Origin: Perca fluviatilis
Taxonomy: Eukaryota > Chordata > Actinopteri > Perciformes > Percidae
DNA length: 64,000 nt
Direction: 5' to 3'
Assembly (NCBI RefSeq): GCF_010015445.1
Contig: NC_053126.1
Span: 15,936,669-16,000,668 of the forward strand
The position numbers and the translations under genes are program-made. Under the pieces are notes generated by a model. The model made no database searches, had not been told where the DNA came from, and was given only the letters and a program-made list of their open reading frames with translations. This document shows, piece by piece, positions 53,331 to 64,000 of this stretch (positions are counted from its first letter, which is position 1; each line of letters opens with the position of its first letter).

Positions 53331-53711
53331 TGCTGTAGTCTCGCTTGAATTCACCCGTTTGAATTAGAATTGGGATAGTCTACACAGGCCATCTGCGGTT
53401 ATGTTGTGCGTCCTGACGCAGCGAGCGGATTACTAGTCTATAGTTTCCCTCTTCGTCGGCAGGCAGCGTACACTCTCATCAGGACCATTCACTCGGTCTT
53501 TTCGACCACTGCAGTTCTGCATCAGGCCTATTACAACCCAGCGCGTTTATCATTGCCTTTTCACATACAGTTTGCTGAGCTAAAGAACTGTTTCGAGACC
53601 GTTTTTATAACCAACACTTAAAGCAGGACAATGTGTCACTTCTGCCCGCCCACTAGTTAAATGTTTATCTTACTTTTTTTGTTTTGTTTCCGAACTCAAA
53701 TGGACAGCTGA

Positions 53712-53731
53712 GGCGCCCGGATAGCTCAGTT

Positions 53732-53795
<64 letters not shown>

Positions 53796-53930
53796 TACGC
53801 CCGGGTTCGACTCCGAACTGCGGCCCTTTGCTGCATGTCATTCCCCCTCTCTCTCCACTTTCATATATTGTGCTGTCATATCAAAATAAGGGCTGAAAAT
53901 GCCCAAAAAATTATCTTAAAAAAAAAAATT
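53712..53930 (+). mobile_element. tRNA-derived SINE with internal (TA)n expansion
   Basis: A tRNA-like head is visible: A-box TAGCTCAGTTGG at 53722-53733 and B-box GGGTTCGACTCC at about 53803-53814. Then comes the SINE body CGGCCCTTTGCTGCATGTCA and an A-rich tail ending about 53930. The segments CAGCTGAGG (53705) and CAGCTGTGG (53934) flank it as a plausible target-site duplication. The distance between A and B boxes is stretched by 59 bases of TA repeat, so pol III transcription of this copy is doubtful. Confidence 0.85.
53734..53792. repeat. (TA)n microsatellite inside the SINE
   Basis: 59 bp of uninterrupted TA lies between the A-box and GTTTACGCCCGGGTTCG. Other copies of this SINE family, as I remember them, carry a short ATATATA at this point, which would be the seed of the expansion. 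AT-alternating DNA of this length can extrude cruciforms and is prone to length polymorphism. Confidence 0.9.
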
Positions 53931-54384
53931 CGTCAGCTGTGGTTCCCCTGCAAAATTAGTTGGAATTTATGTTCAGTGGTGTAAAGCTCCACAATTACCT
54001 GCATGAGAAAAAAAAAAACACTGAACTTGATTCACAGGTTAATTGACCCTAATGTTACAGTATCTCCCAACTCACTGTGGCACTATTCATTCTGTAGAAG
54101 GTGATTTTAACAATGTGACTCTTCTCGGAGGTGGTTTCTTTAGATACTTTTTAAAAATCAAATATAACCAGTGCTTTAATGCAACTATTTAATACCTGTG
54201 CCATCACTGTATTCACTTTAAAAGGGGCACTTCACTGGGTAAAATAACTTCAAGTTTTTAGAAAAAGTAGACATTTAATTAGACAGAGTCATGGCCTTGG
54301 TGTTGTACAGTGTATTTCAGGTAATACTTTAAGTGAGTGATAAAGATTTACTTAAAAAGATTGAGTCATTTTCATACCATACAT

Positions 54385-54937
54385 CAGTGGTGAAAGAAGT
54401 ATTCAGATCCTTTACTTAAGTATAAGTACTAATACCTTACCGTAAAAATACTATGTTACATGTACAGGTCCTGCTTTGAAAATGTTGTAAGTAAATTGTA
54501 AATTGTATTGTAATGTAAGTAAAAAATATGTATCATCAAAAAAATTTACTTAAAATTAAAAGTAAAAGTACTCAATGCAGAAAATCCTACATTTTAGAAA
54601 CTGGAAACGATCAAAACAGTTCTGTGATTAATGGGCTAATCATTTCAGCTGGACTTGTAGGCCTATATATTGTTGGGTAGTTTAATTTACAATAAAACAT
54701 TGTATTTTATAAACTACATGTGTTTTGTGTGCAAATGTGTAATTTGTAAAGTAACTAGTAACCAAAGCTGTCAGATTAATGTAGTGGGGTAAAAAGTACA
54801 ATATTTCTCTCTGAAATGTAGCTGAGTAGAAGTAGAAAGTGGCATGAAAAGAAAAGACTCAAGTAAAGTACAAGTACCTCAAATTTGTACTTAAGTACAG
54901 TACTTGAGTAAATGTACTTAGTTACATTCCACCACTG
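54385..54937. mobile_element. hAT-type MITE (CAGTGGTG family)
   Basis: The element starts CAGTGGTGAAAGAAGTATTC and ends TTACATTCCACCACTG. The flanking octamers CCATACAT (54377-54384) and CCGTACAT (54938-54945) agree in 7 of 8 positions, which fits the 8-bp target duplication of hAT transposases. Internal phrases such as CAGATCCTTTACTTAAGTA and TACTTAAGTACAGTACTTGA are typical of a family abundant in teleost genomes (from memory). No transposase is encoded. Its promoter-proximal position, about 1.5 kb upstream of the CpG-rich segment, is notable. Confidence 0.85.
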
Positions 54938-55429
54938 CCGTACATGTACTGTATGCTCAGTGAATTAATAAACAAAGGTGTAATAATAAAATTGTGTGGG
55001 AATCATATACATACAATACAAAACGCATCTGTGTTATGAGACTTGTGCATTCTTCACTTACTGTAAGTGCACCATCTTGAATTCAAATGCATCTCAATGG
55101 GCTTTTTATATTTTTTCATTAGTTTTACAGCACTACGGACATGTCTTCTAAAATTCTTCTAAAATAGCTTGTTGCCCTTGTGCACAGGCACAGATGGATT
55201 TTTCCTCAAGATTATTTTTCTGGTACTTCCACTAACAGACAAGTGGCTGAATAATCAAGATGACTGGGCTGAATGAGTCTCATAAATTGGCAGTTCAGGG
55301 GCTCGTCAGGAGGTGAGAGCAAAAAACTGAAAATAATCTGAGGAATAAAACGTTAAGAACAAGTAAAAACCCTTTACTGGAACATGATTTAGCTACAAGA
55401 CGCTCTATGGAGCATGTGAGTCAGGTCTG

Positions 55430-55531
55430 GAGTCGGGGGATGACACACAGCAACAGTTCCGAGCAGAGTTTGAACTCCTAGCATTGGAAGTACATGTTAC
55501 TCCTCAGCCTGCTGAACTACCAGCATGCACC
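55430..55531 (-). mobile_element. Diverged tRNA-derived SINE head, minus strand
   Basis: On the minus strand GGTAGTTCAGCAGGCTGAGG resembles a tRNA A-box region, and about 40 bases further GGAGTTCAAACTC resembles a B-box. CTGTTGCTGTGTGTCATCCC then parallels the GCTGCATGTCATCCC module of the other SINEs in this window. No clear tail is seen, so the copy is probably old or truncated. Confidence 0.55.
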
Positions 55532-56822
55532 ACTAAGTAGTCAGGATTCTCATTTGCAGTTTTCTCCTGGAGGTATAAATAGAAAACTGTCCAGAACCCA
55601 CTTTAGTCTTATTCTAATGTAGGTTAAAATACAGTGGCAGTTCAGGTTGGCGCTAGTATACTGCACATAATGCACATAATATGATACTGTAGTGTACATA
55701 CAGGCTACATACTGCATATCCTTTATTTCCACTGCATCATACATGCCATATATTGTACCACATTATATCATATATGCCTTGTACGCTATTGTGCTTATCA
55801 TATACAGTAACATACTACATCAACATCACAGCACAGAGGAATGCTCAGCACCAGGAAGAAGGAATATACAATTGATAATATTTGAGTTCAGTACATTGAG
55901 TGCATTCATATATACTATACAGTAGTGCATACACATACATGCAGAAATATTCAAACATACACAATGTTAAACTGGCACGTCAGTACAAGAGTCCAGCCCA
56001 GCACTCACATTAAAGTGGTTAAGATTAGCCTGTCTATTTTTGTACAGAACAAGTTTCTGACTGTTGTAGAGGAGATTCATCCTGCTATTAACTGTCTTCT
56101 TCCTCAAGCCTTCCCTACTACCTTCTCACTAGCACCCTTTGTAGCCTGACTTAAAGATACTATGAGAAAACACTTTAGTTAACGGCAGGTCCCTCATTAA
56201 TTGTTATAGTTGCTGGAAATGGTTTAAGCTGCAAGTATACATTTGCTGCTAGGGAAATGTTAGTTTTATAGTCTAGGCCAACCAACAAGATCTATGGACC
56301 TATGGCCTAGTTCCACACAATCTGTAAGTTTACATCACGTATGAGAGGCTATGTGACATCATTCACATTTTTTGTTAAGTTCTATTACTTTGAGTCATAT
56401 CCCCCACGGACAGGACATGTTAAGTCATGAACCAATGTTTTGCTGATTTATTAATCAAGACTTCTATTTCACTTTCATTTTCACAGCCTCCTGAATTTGC
56501 CATTGACGTCGTTATTCTGTTTCGGTTTTCTACGACACCCATGAACACATAAAAAAAGATGTTTTAAAGCAACATTTTAACCATAACCGACATATTTTCC
56601 CTTTGAACTGACACAATGCAAAAGTTAAAATAAGAGATGACATATTTCTCTTACAAATGAAAAGTTGAATGAATTAACTATGAAACAAACCCCTTTTCTC
56701 AATTCAATACACTGGTCTGGTATGACCAGTAGCTTATGATGTCTAATGCTAACTATTCCCTATTAATGGTTCAATTCTACTCACTTTCAGTCAGAGCGCC
56801 TTATGATGAAGTACCTAAAACT

Positions 56823-57473
56823 AGTTTTGGGCGATATCAAGGTATTATGATAGCTTATTTAATATTCCCAAAGGTATCATTTTCAATTCCGTCAAAATTA
56901 CGGACTCTGCCCTTCTATTAAACTGATACGGAGATGCTGTATTGAGGTGATGTATTGTAGTGCATAGCACATGCCACCAGAGGTCAGTTTCTACTGGTGG
57001 AACAGGCATCTGAGCTGAGAAAGATGGCGCCTGCGAGTGGTGGGGATAACGTTACAAGGCTGCCCCTGTTTCTTTGGGTTATTTTGGGTTTATTCCTGAC
57101 GATAAAGGTGAGCTAGCCAAAATGGACGAAGCTGTGTGTGTATGATTCTATTCAACTGCCAGTCTGCCACATCACCACCCGCTGATGTGTCGGTATCTGC
57201 CGCGGCAGCAAGTGTCATCAGGTCCTCCAGCATAAGCCCATGGAAGGTCGTTTATTTCCTATCTATTCATTATTCTATGGGTTATTACACCAGCAAGACT
57301 TGTCTAAGTAGGCTAAATGCATATTAGACACACAGCATTGTAGGCTAGACAATGTCATACGTGCTACAATGACTTCTATCAGCAGCTCAGCTTTTACTCA
57401 AATATCGCGACATAGTGTATAATGCCCGTAAAGTATGAAGGTATGAAAAATTGATACTGCGCAAGCCTACCTG
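56823..57473. mobile_element. Probable hAT-derived element (GGGCGATAT type)
   Basis: The left end TTTTGGGCGATATCAAGGTA and the inverted right end GGCTTGCGCAGTATCAATTT share TTG-GC-TATCAA. Such GGGCGATATCAAGGTATTA starts mark fish elements I associate with hAT transposons. The 650-bp interior is non-coding apart from short chance frames. Target duplication not identified. Confidence 0.45.
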
Positions 57474-60138
57474 AAACATGAGAATATTGGAGATTGAAGG
57501 GAAATTTTATGTTGCTTTAAGGCAGATTTGTTGAAGTATTGTTTCTGTGCATCTTTGTACATGTTTTTGAGCACCATAACCAAAATGTCTGAATACAGAA
57601 CATAAAATATTGTTTTATTTAATTTTTGTTAGCTAATCCTTGCAAAGAGTGCTACTAATTCTGGATTAATTGCAGTCTTTGGTATCCAGGTGAACACAGT
57701 GTAGGCTACACTGCTAGATGAAATTGTTTAACTTCCATATCACATGCAATATTTGCACCAGTCCGCAGTGCATGTTGCAATTTTTCTCTCCTCTCTGAAA
57801 ATGCCTTTGTCAGTTTCTATTATGATAGCTAATATTGGGCTTTACTGAATGGGCTCTACACGCCTTTGTCACTTAGCCTTCTGTCACGCAGTACCTACTT
57901 TGTTATACTGCTCTCAAATCCAGTCAATTGACCTTCATGGGCCGCCTGACTCATTGCGCCAATAAACAGCTAGCATAATGTAGTTTGTGGCAGTCACACA
58001 CTATATCAGGATTTTTTCAAGATCAGATGTTATTCATGCAAAGTGATAGTGTTCTGTGCACTCGGAAGACTGTGTGCAAACCTCATCACCTACTGTACAG
58101 AATGGACCACTAAGAATCAAACATGAACAGATTTACAGCTTTGCACAGTCTGAGCAGTTGTTCATAGCACCCCGGTCTCCTAGCAACAACAATAGTGACT
58201 ACATGATTAGGTGCTGATTGGCCTACTTAAACAAGCAGTGGTCCCTTGTTACAAATACGGCAGCCCTCACTGCCTTATAACTTAACACACAAATAACATA
58301 ATTGTAGAAAGTCAAATGGTGAAAGAGAAATCTATATAAAGATTTCTAGATGCTCTATACTTGGTTAATCAAAGCTGGATATCATTGCATTACATTGTTG
58401 TGGGACTGACTTGTATTGTCTGGTAATGCAGACTAAACATTTGTGTTATAGGTCAGGACAGTGGTCTTACAATATGCTTAAAAAAAACGAATAGCTTATT
58501 GTAATACCTCACGTGTATGCAAACACAGTATAGAGTTAACTTATGACTAAAGCGACATTCAGAAATTTCCAAATATATGAATTGCTCATGTGCAAAGTTC
58601 ACTGTCCTTAGATATCATTATTATCTGCCTTCCAAGCTGATGACTGTGATTATCATTTTGCAGCAAGGTCAAAATAGAAAGTAAAGTATACTGTACATGT
58701 TACGGATGACATTAAATTGTTCTTTTTTATAGTATTCTGTATGGTTGTATTATCTGAAGAGGCTCTGAAATAAATAGATGCATTTCAGAAACACACAGGA
58801 AGAAGACTTTTTTGGATTGGGTACTGATCAAAAGTCCAGCTATATTCACAGTAGACTTCAATTTTTAGACAGCACATCATAATTACATTCCTGTTTTCGC
58901 CCAAATAAAATTATCCAGATAAGTGTTGATAAATGCAGTGATTAAAATACACAGGCGATGGGAGGAAAAAATGAAAGGAAGTCCAAGATAAGAGCCTGCC
59001 ACTGTGTAGCTTTGTAGTGGTTTTGTACTGGTGTGCAGAGACGTTCGAGCACTGAATAAATTCATTCAGGCTTGACCATGACTGTGAACATTTTAGTCAT
59101 TGTTAATAACAATTCTTTTTGTTCACTTGTGTTCCATGTTGCATTTATATTCTCAATAGAGTGATGTCTTGCACGATAACACAGACATTATCAACAAAGA
59201 ATCAGTGGTCCTGTTTGCCTGAATATTTCATGTTTTCTTTCTAAAAAGGATGAGAAAATGGAGTCGTACAGCTGGCATATTTTAATTTGTTCTAGCTCAT
59301 GTTTGATTAATGCCATTTTTTCCTAGTCAGAGCTCATGTTTATGCAGCACCATTATTTACATAACACCTTGCCCTATTTGCAAATAGCTCCTATTTTCAG
59401 TTATACAGCTTCTTGCTTTGCAGTGATTGACAAATTATATGCTTTAACACCTTTTTTGTTATAAGACCTTGTTATAAAAGTACATTTCATTTTCCAATGT
59501 GCTGTATAAATTAATCAGTATAGTTTAACAGTTTTCTTTTTATTGAAACACAATTATTTGTTAAAATGGATTAACGACTGACATGACTGATATTGATCGG
59601 TTAAAGCTTCAACGCATTACTTCACAATGCACCTGTTTCATACAAATCCCTATTGTGCACTTTGTATTATATTGGTGGCACATTAATAAAATATCTGCAA
59701 AATATCTGCATTTGTTTTCATCATGTTGCTATGTTGTTCAATCTTGAATAAAGATACTACTACAGAACCACCATCACTGGAGGAGGTCTCTGTGGCCTTT
59801 CATGCATGCCCTGTACCGTACATACTGTACAGTGTAGTGGAGTATAAGGCCTGTAGGCGTAAATATGAACACAGTGGCAGGAAAGGAAACTGTATGGCAT
59901 TTCCAGTAGTGAAAGGGGAAGAAACCAATGAAAAGGGTTTAGAAGTCCAACAAAGCCAAGCAGACATCAGTTTGGAGCCAGCAAAGCATTGGTGTAACAC
60001 CTCAGCTATTATATAGCAACCCTGTGACCGCCAAAGCGTTCTTCCCATCATGCTCTTTCCATTGGATAGATGTTCACAGCAAATGCAGCATTTCAACATT
60101 TTCAGAGACCACATCCATAAAGACACCTCCACCACCCT

Positions 60139-60200
60139 TCTCTCTCTCTGTCTCTATTTTTCTCTCTGTCTCTCTCTCACTTTCTCGCTCACCCTCTCAA
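60139..60200. repeat. CT-rich tract
   Basis: Imperfect CT/TCTG/TTTC polypyrimidine tract. It is complementary in character to the GA tract at 60328-60388. Confidence 0.8.
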
Positions 60201-60327
60201 TCTTGCACTCTTTTTTCTTTTTACTCGCTTAGTCTCTGTGTCTCCCTTTCGCTTTTGCAATATGACATAGTCCATTATCTGCTCTTAGTACTAATTGGTG
60301 TATTAACGCCATGCTGTGGGTGACACA

Positions 60328-60388
60328 GTGAGAGAGAGGGAGAAAGGAAGAGAGAGCTAAAGAGAAACAGAGAGAGAGAGAGAGAGAC
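60328..60388. repeat. GA-rich tract
   Basis: GAGAGAGAGG, GAAAGGAAGAGAGAG and (GA)n with short interruptions. Confidence 0.8.
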
Positions 60389-61752
60389 GCAGGATGAATA
60401 TGGATGAGCAGAAGCAGGGCGGGAGCGAGGCTCTGGGGGAGGCAAGTGCAGAGTGATTCTGCGGGAGTGAGAGAGAATGGGAAGCCAAGGTAAATCTTTT
60501 CAGTTACACAAGTGGTTAAGAGCAGCATGGCAAAATGACGAGTGAAGGGAAAAAAAGAGAACCATTCTGTAATGGCTTGTTTTTTTTCAGTTGGCCTTCT
60601 CTGTATCCCTTTCTATCCTGCTCTCACCGTCACCACTTTCAACCCAATTATCCACTCTCCCTGGCGCCACTGGCAGCATATGGAAATGTAAATTGCATGC
60701 GAGATGTTTTTTTTCAAAGCTGTGGAAGGTTAGTAGCTCTTGAGGATGGGGAGAGTAGGAGGAAGAAAAGGAAGAGATGACAAACAACTGAAACTGAGGG
60801 ACTGCCTTTGGTCCCAATAGCTTGTCGGTATTGCTACTCCATCAGATACACAAATCCACCCACAGAAGAAAATTTAGTCGACAGGTTGATTTCTGCTGGG
60901 GAACGCATTCACACAGTGAAGCCCAAATAAAGTTTGTATAGAAAGCACATATGAACCTTGATATTATTATTACAATATGACTTGATAATGGACTGCTTTT
61001 TGAGTTGTTAAATTTGATGTGTAAAAATGTCCCATATATTGACATGCATGCTCTCTCATGCCAAATGCCGAATTCACACATTAATAATATACAGAGACTC
61101 CAACACAGTTGCACCACAGAGGTGCACTTCCTCTGTGCTTGAGAGGCTTTTCAGACTGGGGCCAGGATGTAAGCCCTCAGGCTGATGAATAGCTGCTTAA
61201 GCTCAGGATGCAGAGATCAAAGGTGCTCATCTTCTCATATGAATGTGACATTGAGACATGTACAGGCTGATTATTCAGATAAGAGGGTCGATCCTCTGGG
61301 TGGAAGCAAAATGGAGGCGAGTGTTATTGTTCATTATCATTAAGATCTGGCTTTTCCTCTGTTCACCTCTCTTCTCTCCATATGCTCATATTCCGCCCCC
61401 ACAGTGCTGATGAAGCCAACTTCTCAAATCCGCAATTTGCTCAATTATTTTCAATTATCCTGCCATCGCTGCTTCTATCATTCCCCTTAGTTCAATTCAG
61501 AACAGAAATCACTTGTTGATTGACAGCAAAGGCCAATTAGAGGCTGGAGGAAAACTCAAACCCCTACGGTAATTAGTGCTGATTGGTGTCACACAGACGT
61601 TTTACAGGACCTAGCCACAGAACTGAAACCCTTGTACTGATAAATGCAGCCACTCTTGTCTTATTACCACAATACTGTACATTTGAAAGGGATTCCTGCT
61701 CGCGTTGTTTAAAGTTTGCAGAATTAACCTACAAAATGATATGTTGGAGGTG

Positions 61753-61853
61753 ATAGTAGCTCAGTCCGTAGGGACCGAAGGGCAGCCTGTTCAAGTCCCA
61801 CACGGAGAAGGTATGGAGTGGAGAGGAGCCAGTTCACCTCCTGGGCACTGCAG
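61753..61853 (+). mobile_element. 5' part of a second type of tRNA-derived SINE (interrupted)
   Basis: TAGTAGCTCAGTCCGTAGGG is tRNA-like (A-box), followed by a diverged B-box CTGTTCAAGTCCC and the body GCCAGTTCACCTCCTGGGCA. In the family as I know it, the next bases are CTGC-GAGGTGCCCTTGAGCA. Here that continuation appears only at 62359, so the SINE seems to be split by an insertion. Confidence 0.7.
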
Positions 61854-62358
61854 GAGACTGTCCACCCTTGAAAAACGCCCACATAGGTTGTTTGTTCAAG
61901 CAGCAATTACGACTCATATTTATAGTGGCGGGGCCCTCAAGTGGCTATAGTAATTATGACGGGAGCAAAGCAGAAAGTAAGGTGACAAAGTACAGGAGCG
62001 CCACATTCCGCGCGAGGAGGCTAACAAACACAGGACTTTCACCCAGGAGTTCGTTTCTCGTTATTTACGGAACAAACAAAGCTACGTCACATTCTGCGTC
62101 ATGTGCGTAACCGTAAGTGAAGTACTGTCTGATTTTGAAACAACAATCTTTTTCTAAACTTACCCAAGTAGTTTTGGTGCCTAACCAAGTAGTTTAACCG
62201 AACCTAACTGCAATGGTTACACAACATTAGTGATGTGCTTATAACCGCAACCGTTACGTTCTGTGGTTTAGATATGAGGACAAAAAACGCTCCTGTGGGT
62301 CGTATTAGAGGGTAGGAATAAACAACATATATCGTTGTATGGTTTGGAAACTTGCTGG
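61854..62358. mobile_element. Element inserted in the SINE
   Basis: 505 bp lie between two copies of ACTGCAG (61847-61853 and 62359-62365), a likely target-site duplication of 7 bp, or 8 bp with one mismatch. The interior contains AAACACAGGACTTTCACCCA GGAG (62026-62049), also found at 63471, and CCAAGTAGTTTTGGTGCCTA. I recognise these phrases as a dispersed fish repeat. No terminal inverted repeats were obvious and there is no coding sequence. Confidence 0.55.
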
Positions 62359-62516
62359 ACTGCAGAGGTGCCCTTGAGCAAGGCACCTAACCCCTAACTG
62401 CTCATCATGCTGACATTTCTCCAAATCGATGCATGTGTGTGTGTTAATCAAGAAAAATAACAACTGAAAAAATGAATTTCCCCAAGGGAACAAATAAAGT
62501 ACATTATTTTCTAAGG
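62359..62516 (+). mobile_element. 3' part of the interrupted SINE
   Basis: The segment starts ACTGCAGAGGTGCCCTTGAG, continues CAAGGCACCTAACCCCTAAC, and ends TGAATTTCCCCAAGGGAACA AATAAAGTA. This is the typical 3' module and tail of the SINE whose head lies at 61753. Joining at the shared ACTGCAG restores the expected order. Confidence 0.7.
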
Positions 62517-63254
62517 TTTCTTTACATGCCCAAGGAAAATTGTGTACTGAGAGAGCTTTCAAAAGGTTGTTTTGAGATGGCATGAATTTCTATCTACCAA
62601 GAGCACCATGTCTTTGTGCCTTTAGCATATTAACTTGAAGGTAGTGTTGTCTCAAGGCTTTAGAAAAACTCTTCAGTAGTAGGCACAGGAATCAATGATG
62701 AACTGCTTCAGAGCACGACAGAGAGACCCACAAATTCAATATACCTTCATCAGTTTTGTTGTCTGGGTTTGTTGAACTTTTTGTTTTAGCAGCTTAATGA
62801 AAACAAAATAGAAAATCAGTTACATCATATATTTTCATTTTGTTGTGCATCTGTGGTTGTTTTATGTTTTAGTAGGTTTTGTACGCAGTAACCCATTTAT
62901 TTCTTTATTTTGCAGTTAGTAATGAAAATGTTAGATTTGACCTTGCTACCTCTTTGTTTATAGTCGTGTTACAGAAGTGACATGGTCTACCGTGTTATGG
63001 TCTGTTCTTTAAGCAAATTTATGGAGACAAATAACACAGTTATTGTGCATATGTGGGTCAGGTTTCCAAACAACACAGCTAATTGTCACTGCTTAACAAT
63101 GTTGTGTTCAATTTTGTTTTATTATCTACCTAGTCGTGACAGTTGCACAAAACTCTCATAGTTACAGCCATTACTCTAATACAGCTTCATTTAGTTTCAC
63201 CTAGGATTTTTTATCATATTATCATAATTTAAAGAAGTGTATTCATCAGCTTGG

Positions 63255-63790
63255 TCTCACAGAATTCCGTGAAATGATCACGAACCGTTAACACCGCATT
63301 ACGTGGCGGTGGCACGGAATGTGTGAAAATTCTGTGTGGCCACCACGGAAAACAATGCAATGTAAAGTCAATGAGTCAAGATGACGTAGCATTAGGAGCG
63401 ACTACGGTAGCGAGTAGTATGAAAGCCTGAAAATACATGTAGGGAGGTTGGTTGGGGTGGTGGATGGGTTAAACACAGGACTTTCACCCAGGAGACCGGG
63501 GATCGTTTCCCGCGTGTCACGTTTCCTAAACCCAACCATAACCATCCCGTTCTTCTTTTCCTAAACCCAACCGTCCAGTTGTCGTCCTGCGTCCCGTTAT
63601 TGCTTTCCTAAACCCAACCATCCCGTTCTTCTTTTCCTAAACCCAACTGTCCCGTTGTTGTCCCGCGTGTCATGGAAACGTAAGCCCACCCACAACCTTT
63701 TCCTTAACTTAAGGGGCCATGTTCATTTCATGGACTTTTCGGCAATCCGTGTTCATTTCACATAATTCTTCCGTGGGCCCATCACGCAGG
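63255..63790. mobile_element. Dispersed repeat with inverted ends and internal CCTAAACCCAAC units
   Basis: AGAATTCCGTGAAATGATCA CG (63261-63282) is matched in inverted orientation by CGTGTTCATTTCACATAATTCT (63748-63769), about 19 of 22 bases. Between them are AAACACAGGACTTTCACCCA (63471) and four copies of TTTCCTAAACCCAAC starting at 63522, 63557, 63604 and 63633. No coding potential. I recognise the motif set from teleost DNA but cannot name the superfamily. Confidence 0.6.
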
Positions 63791-64000
63791 TTGGTATTCA
63801 TAGACTTTAGGACTAAAATGAAGCCAAATATGATATTTAAATTGACTAACACCAGATACATTTGCTGAACACTAAATCACTATTGCTGAAAAGTTGTTAT
63901 ACTCATTTTTATTTAGTTTCCGGTCACAATATACAAAATTTTAAATGACCCCAGTTTAAAAAAGTATCTTGATGATTTAATGAATTTTTGCAGATTTACA

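Larger units (their letters stand above)
57474..61752. other. Upstream flank, no gene seen
   Basis: AT-rich unique-looking DNA with the CT/GA tracts near 60.1-60.4 kb. No transposon was recognised and no exon with convincing splice sites. Positions 62517-63254 and 63791-64000 are similar. Confidence 0.45.

Noticed and set aside
53722..53814. tRNA gene (A-box and B-box present)
   Set aside because: Downstream SINE body and A-tail, and 59 bp of TA between the boxes, show it is a SINE, not a functional tRNA gene.
63522..63648. Telomere-like repeats (CCTAAACCC, and GGTTAGGGTT at 40248)
   Set aside because: Single or irregular units inside dispersed repeats, not tandem TTAGGG arrays.

Overview
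The window looks like nuclear DNA from a ray-finned (teleost) fish, most likely a percomorph. Three things point that way. There are about 25 long (CA/TG)n or other simple-sequence arrays in 64 kb. I also see tRNA-derived SINE copies ending in a module that reads close to TTTGCTGCATGTCATTCC. And there are MITE/DNA-transposon families I recognise from fish genomes: a hAT-type element with CAGTGGTG ends, a Tc1/mariner element with CAGTTGAGGCC ends, and a palindromic TTTACTTGAAGG element. I see no operons, CRISPR arrays, phage genes, rRNA or functional tRNA genes. Almost all long open reading frames are translations of dinucleotide arrays or low-complexity tracts.

The best gene model is on the minus strand. 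A CpG-rich segment (about 52.87-53.33 kb) looks like a promoter. Next to it is a purine-rich 5'-UTR exon ending in a strong splice donor at 52736. About 40 kb away, at 12531-12654, is an exon with a polypyrimidine acceptor, a start codon in good context, a 23-codon signal-peptide-like reading frame and a consensus donor. If these two exons belong together, positions 12655-52735 are the first intron of a gene for a secreted or membrane protein whose remaining exons lie to the left of the window. I could not name the gene. A second, weaker candidate lies on the plus strand inside that intron: a terminal exon at 45587-45655 followed by an AATAAA signal at 45790.

Layout. 1-12.5 kb: non-coding DNA (inferred second intron of the minus-strand gene) with microsatellites, two dispersed repeats (8.2-9.5 kb) and a LINE tail. 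12.5 kb: signal-peptide exon. 12.7-39.4 kb: the intron's 3' portion, rich in microsatellites but with only one transposable element I recognise (a SINE at 20.5 kb), plus a cluster of three octamer (ATGCAAAT) sites at 23.1 kb. 39.4-49.2 kb: a dense transposon cluster containing MITEs, a foldback element, a PIF/Harbinger-like element and an internally deleted Tc1/mariner element. 52.7-53.6 kb: first exon and promoter. 53.7-57.5 kb and 61.7-63.8 kb: upstream flank with SINEs, hAT-like elements and two related dispersed repeats.

I did not find an undescribed biological system. The most useful observations are the 40-kb intron gene model, the possible nested gene, the uneven transposon distribution, and several repeats with readable insertion histories. 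All family assignments are from memory and inspection; no search was run.
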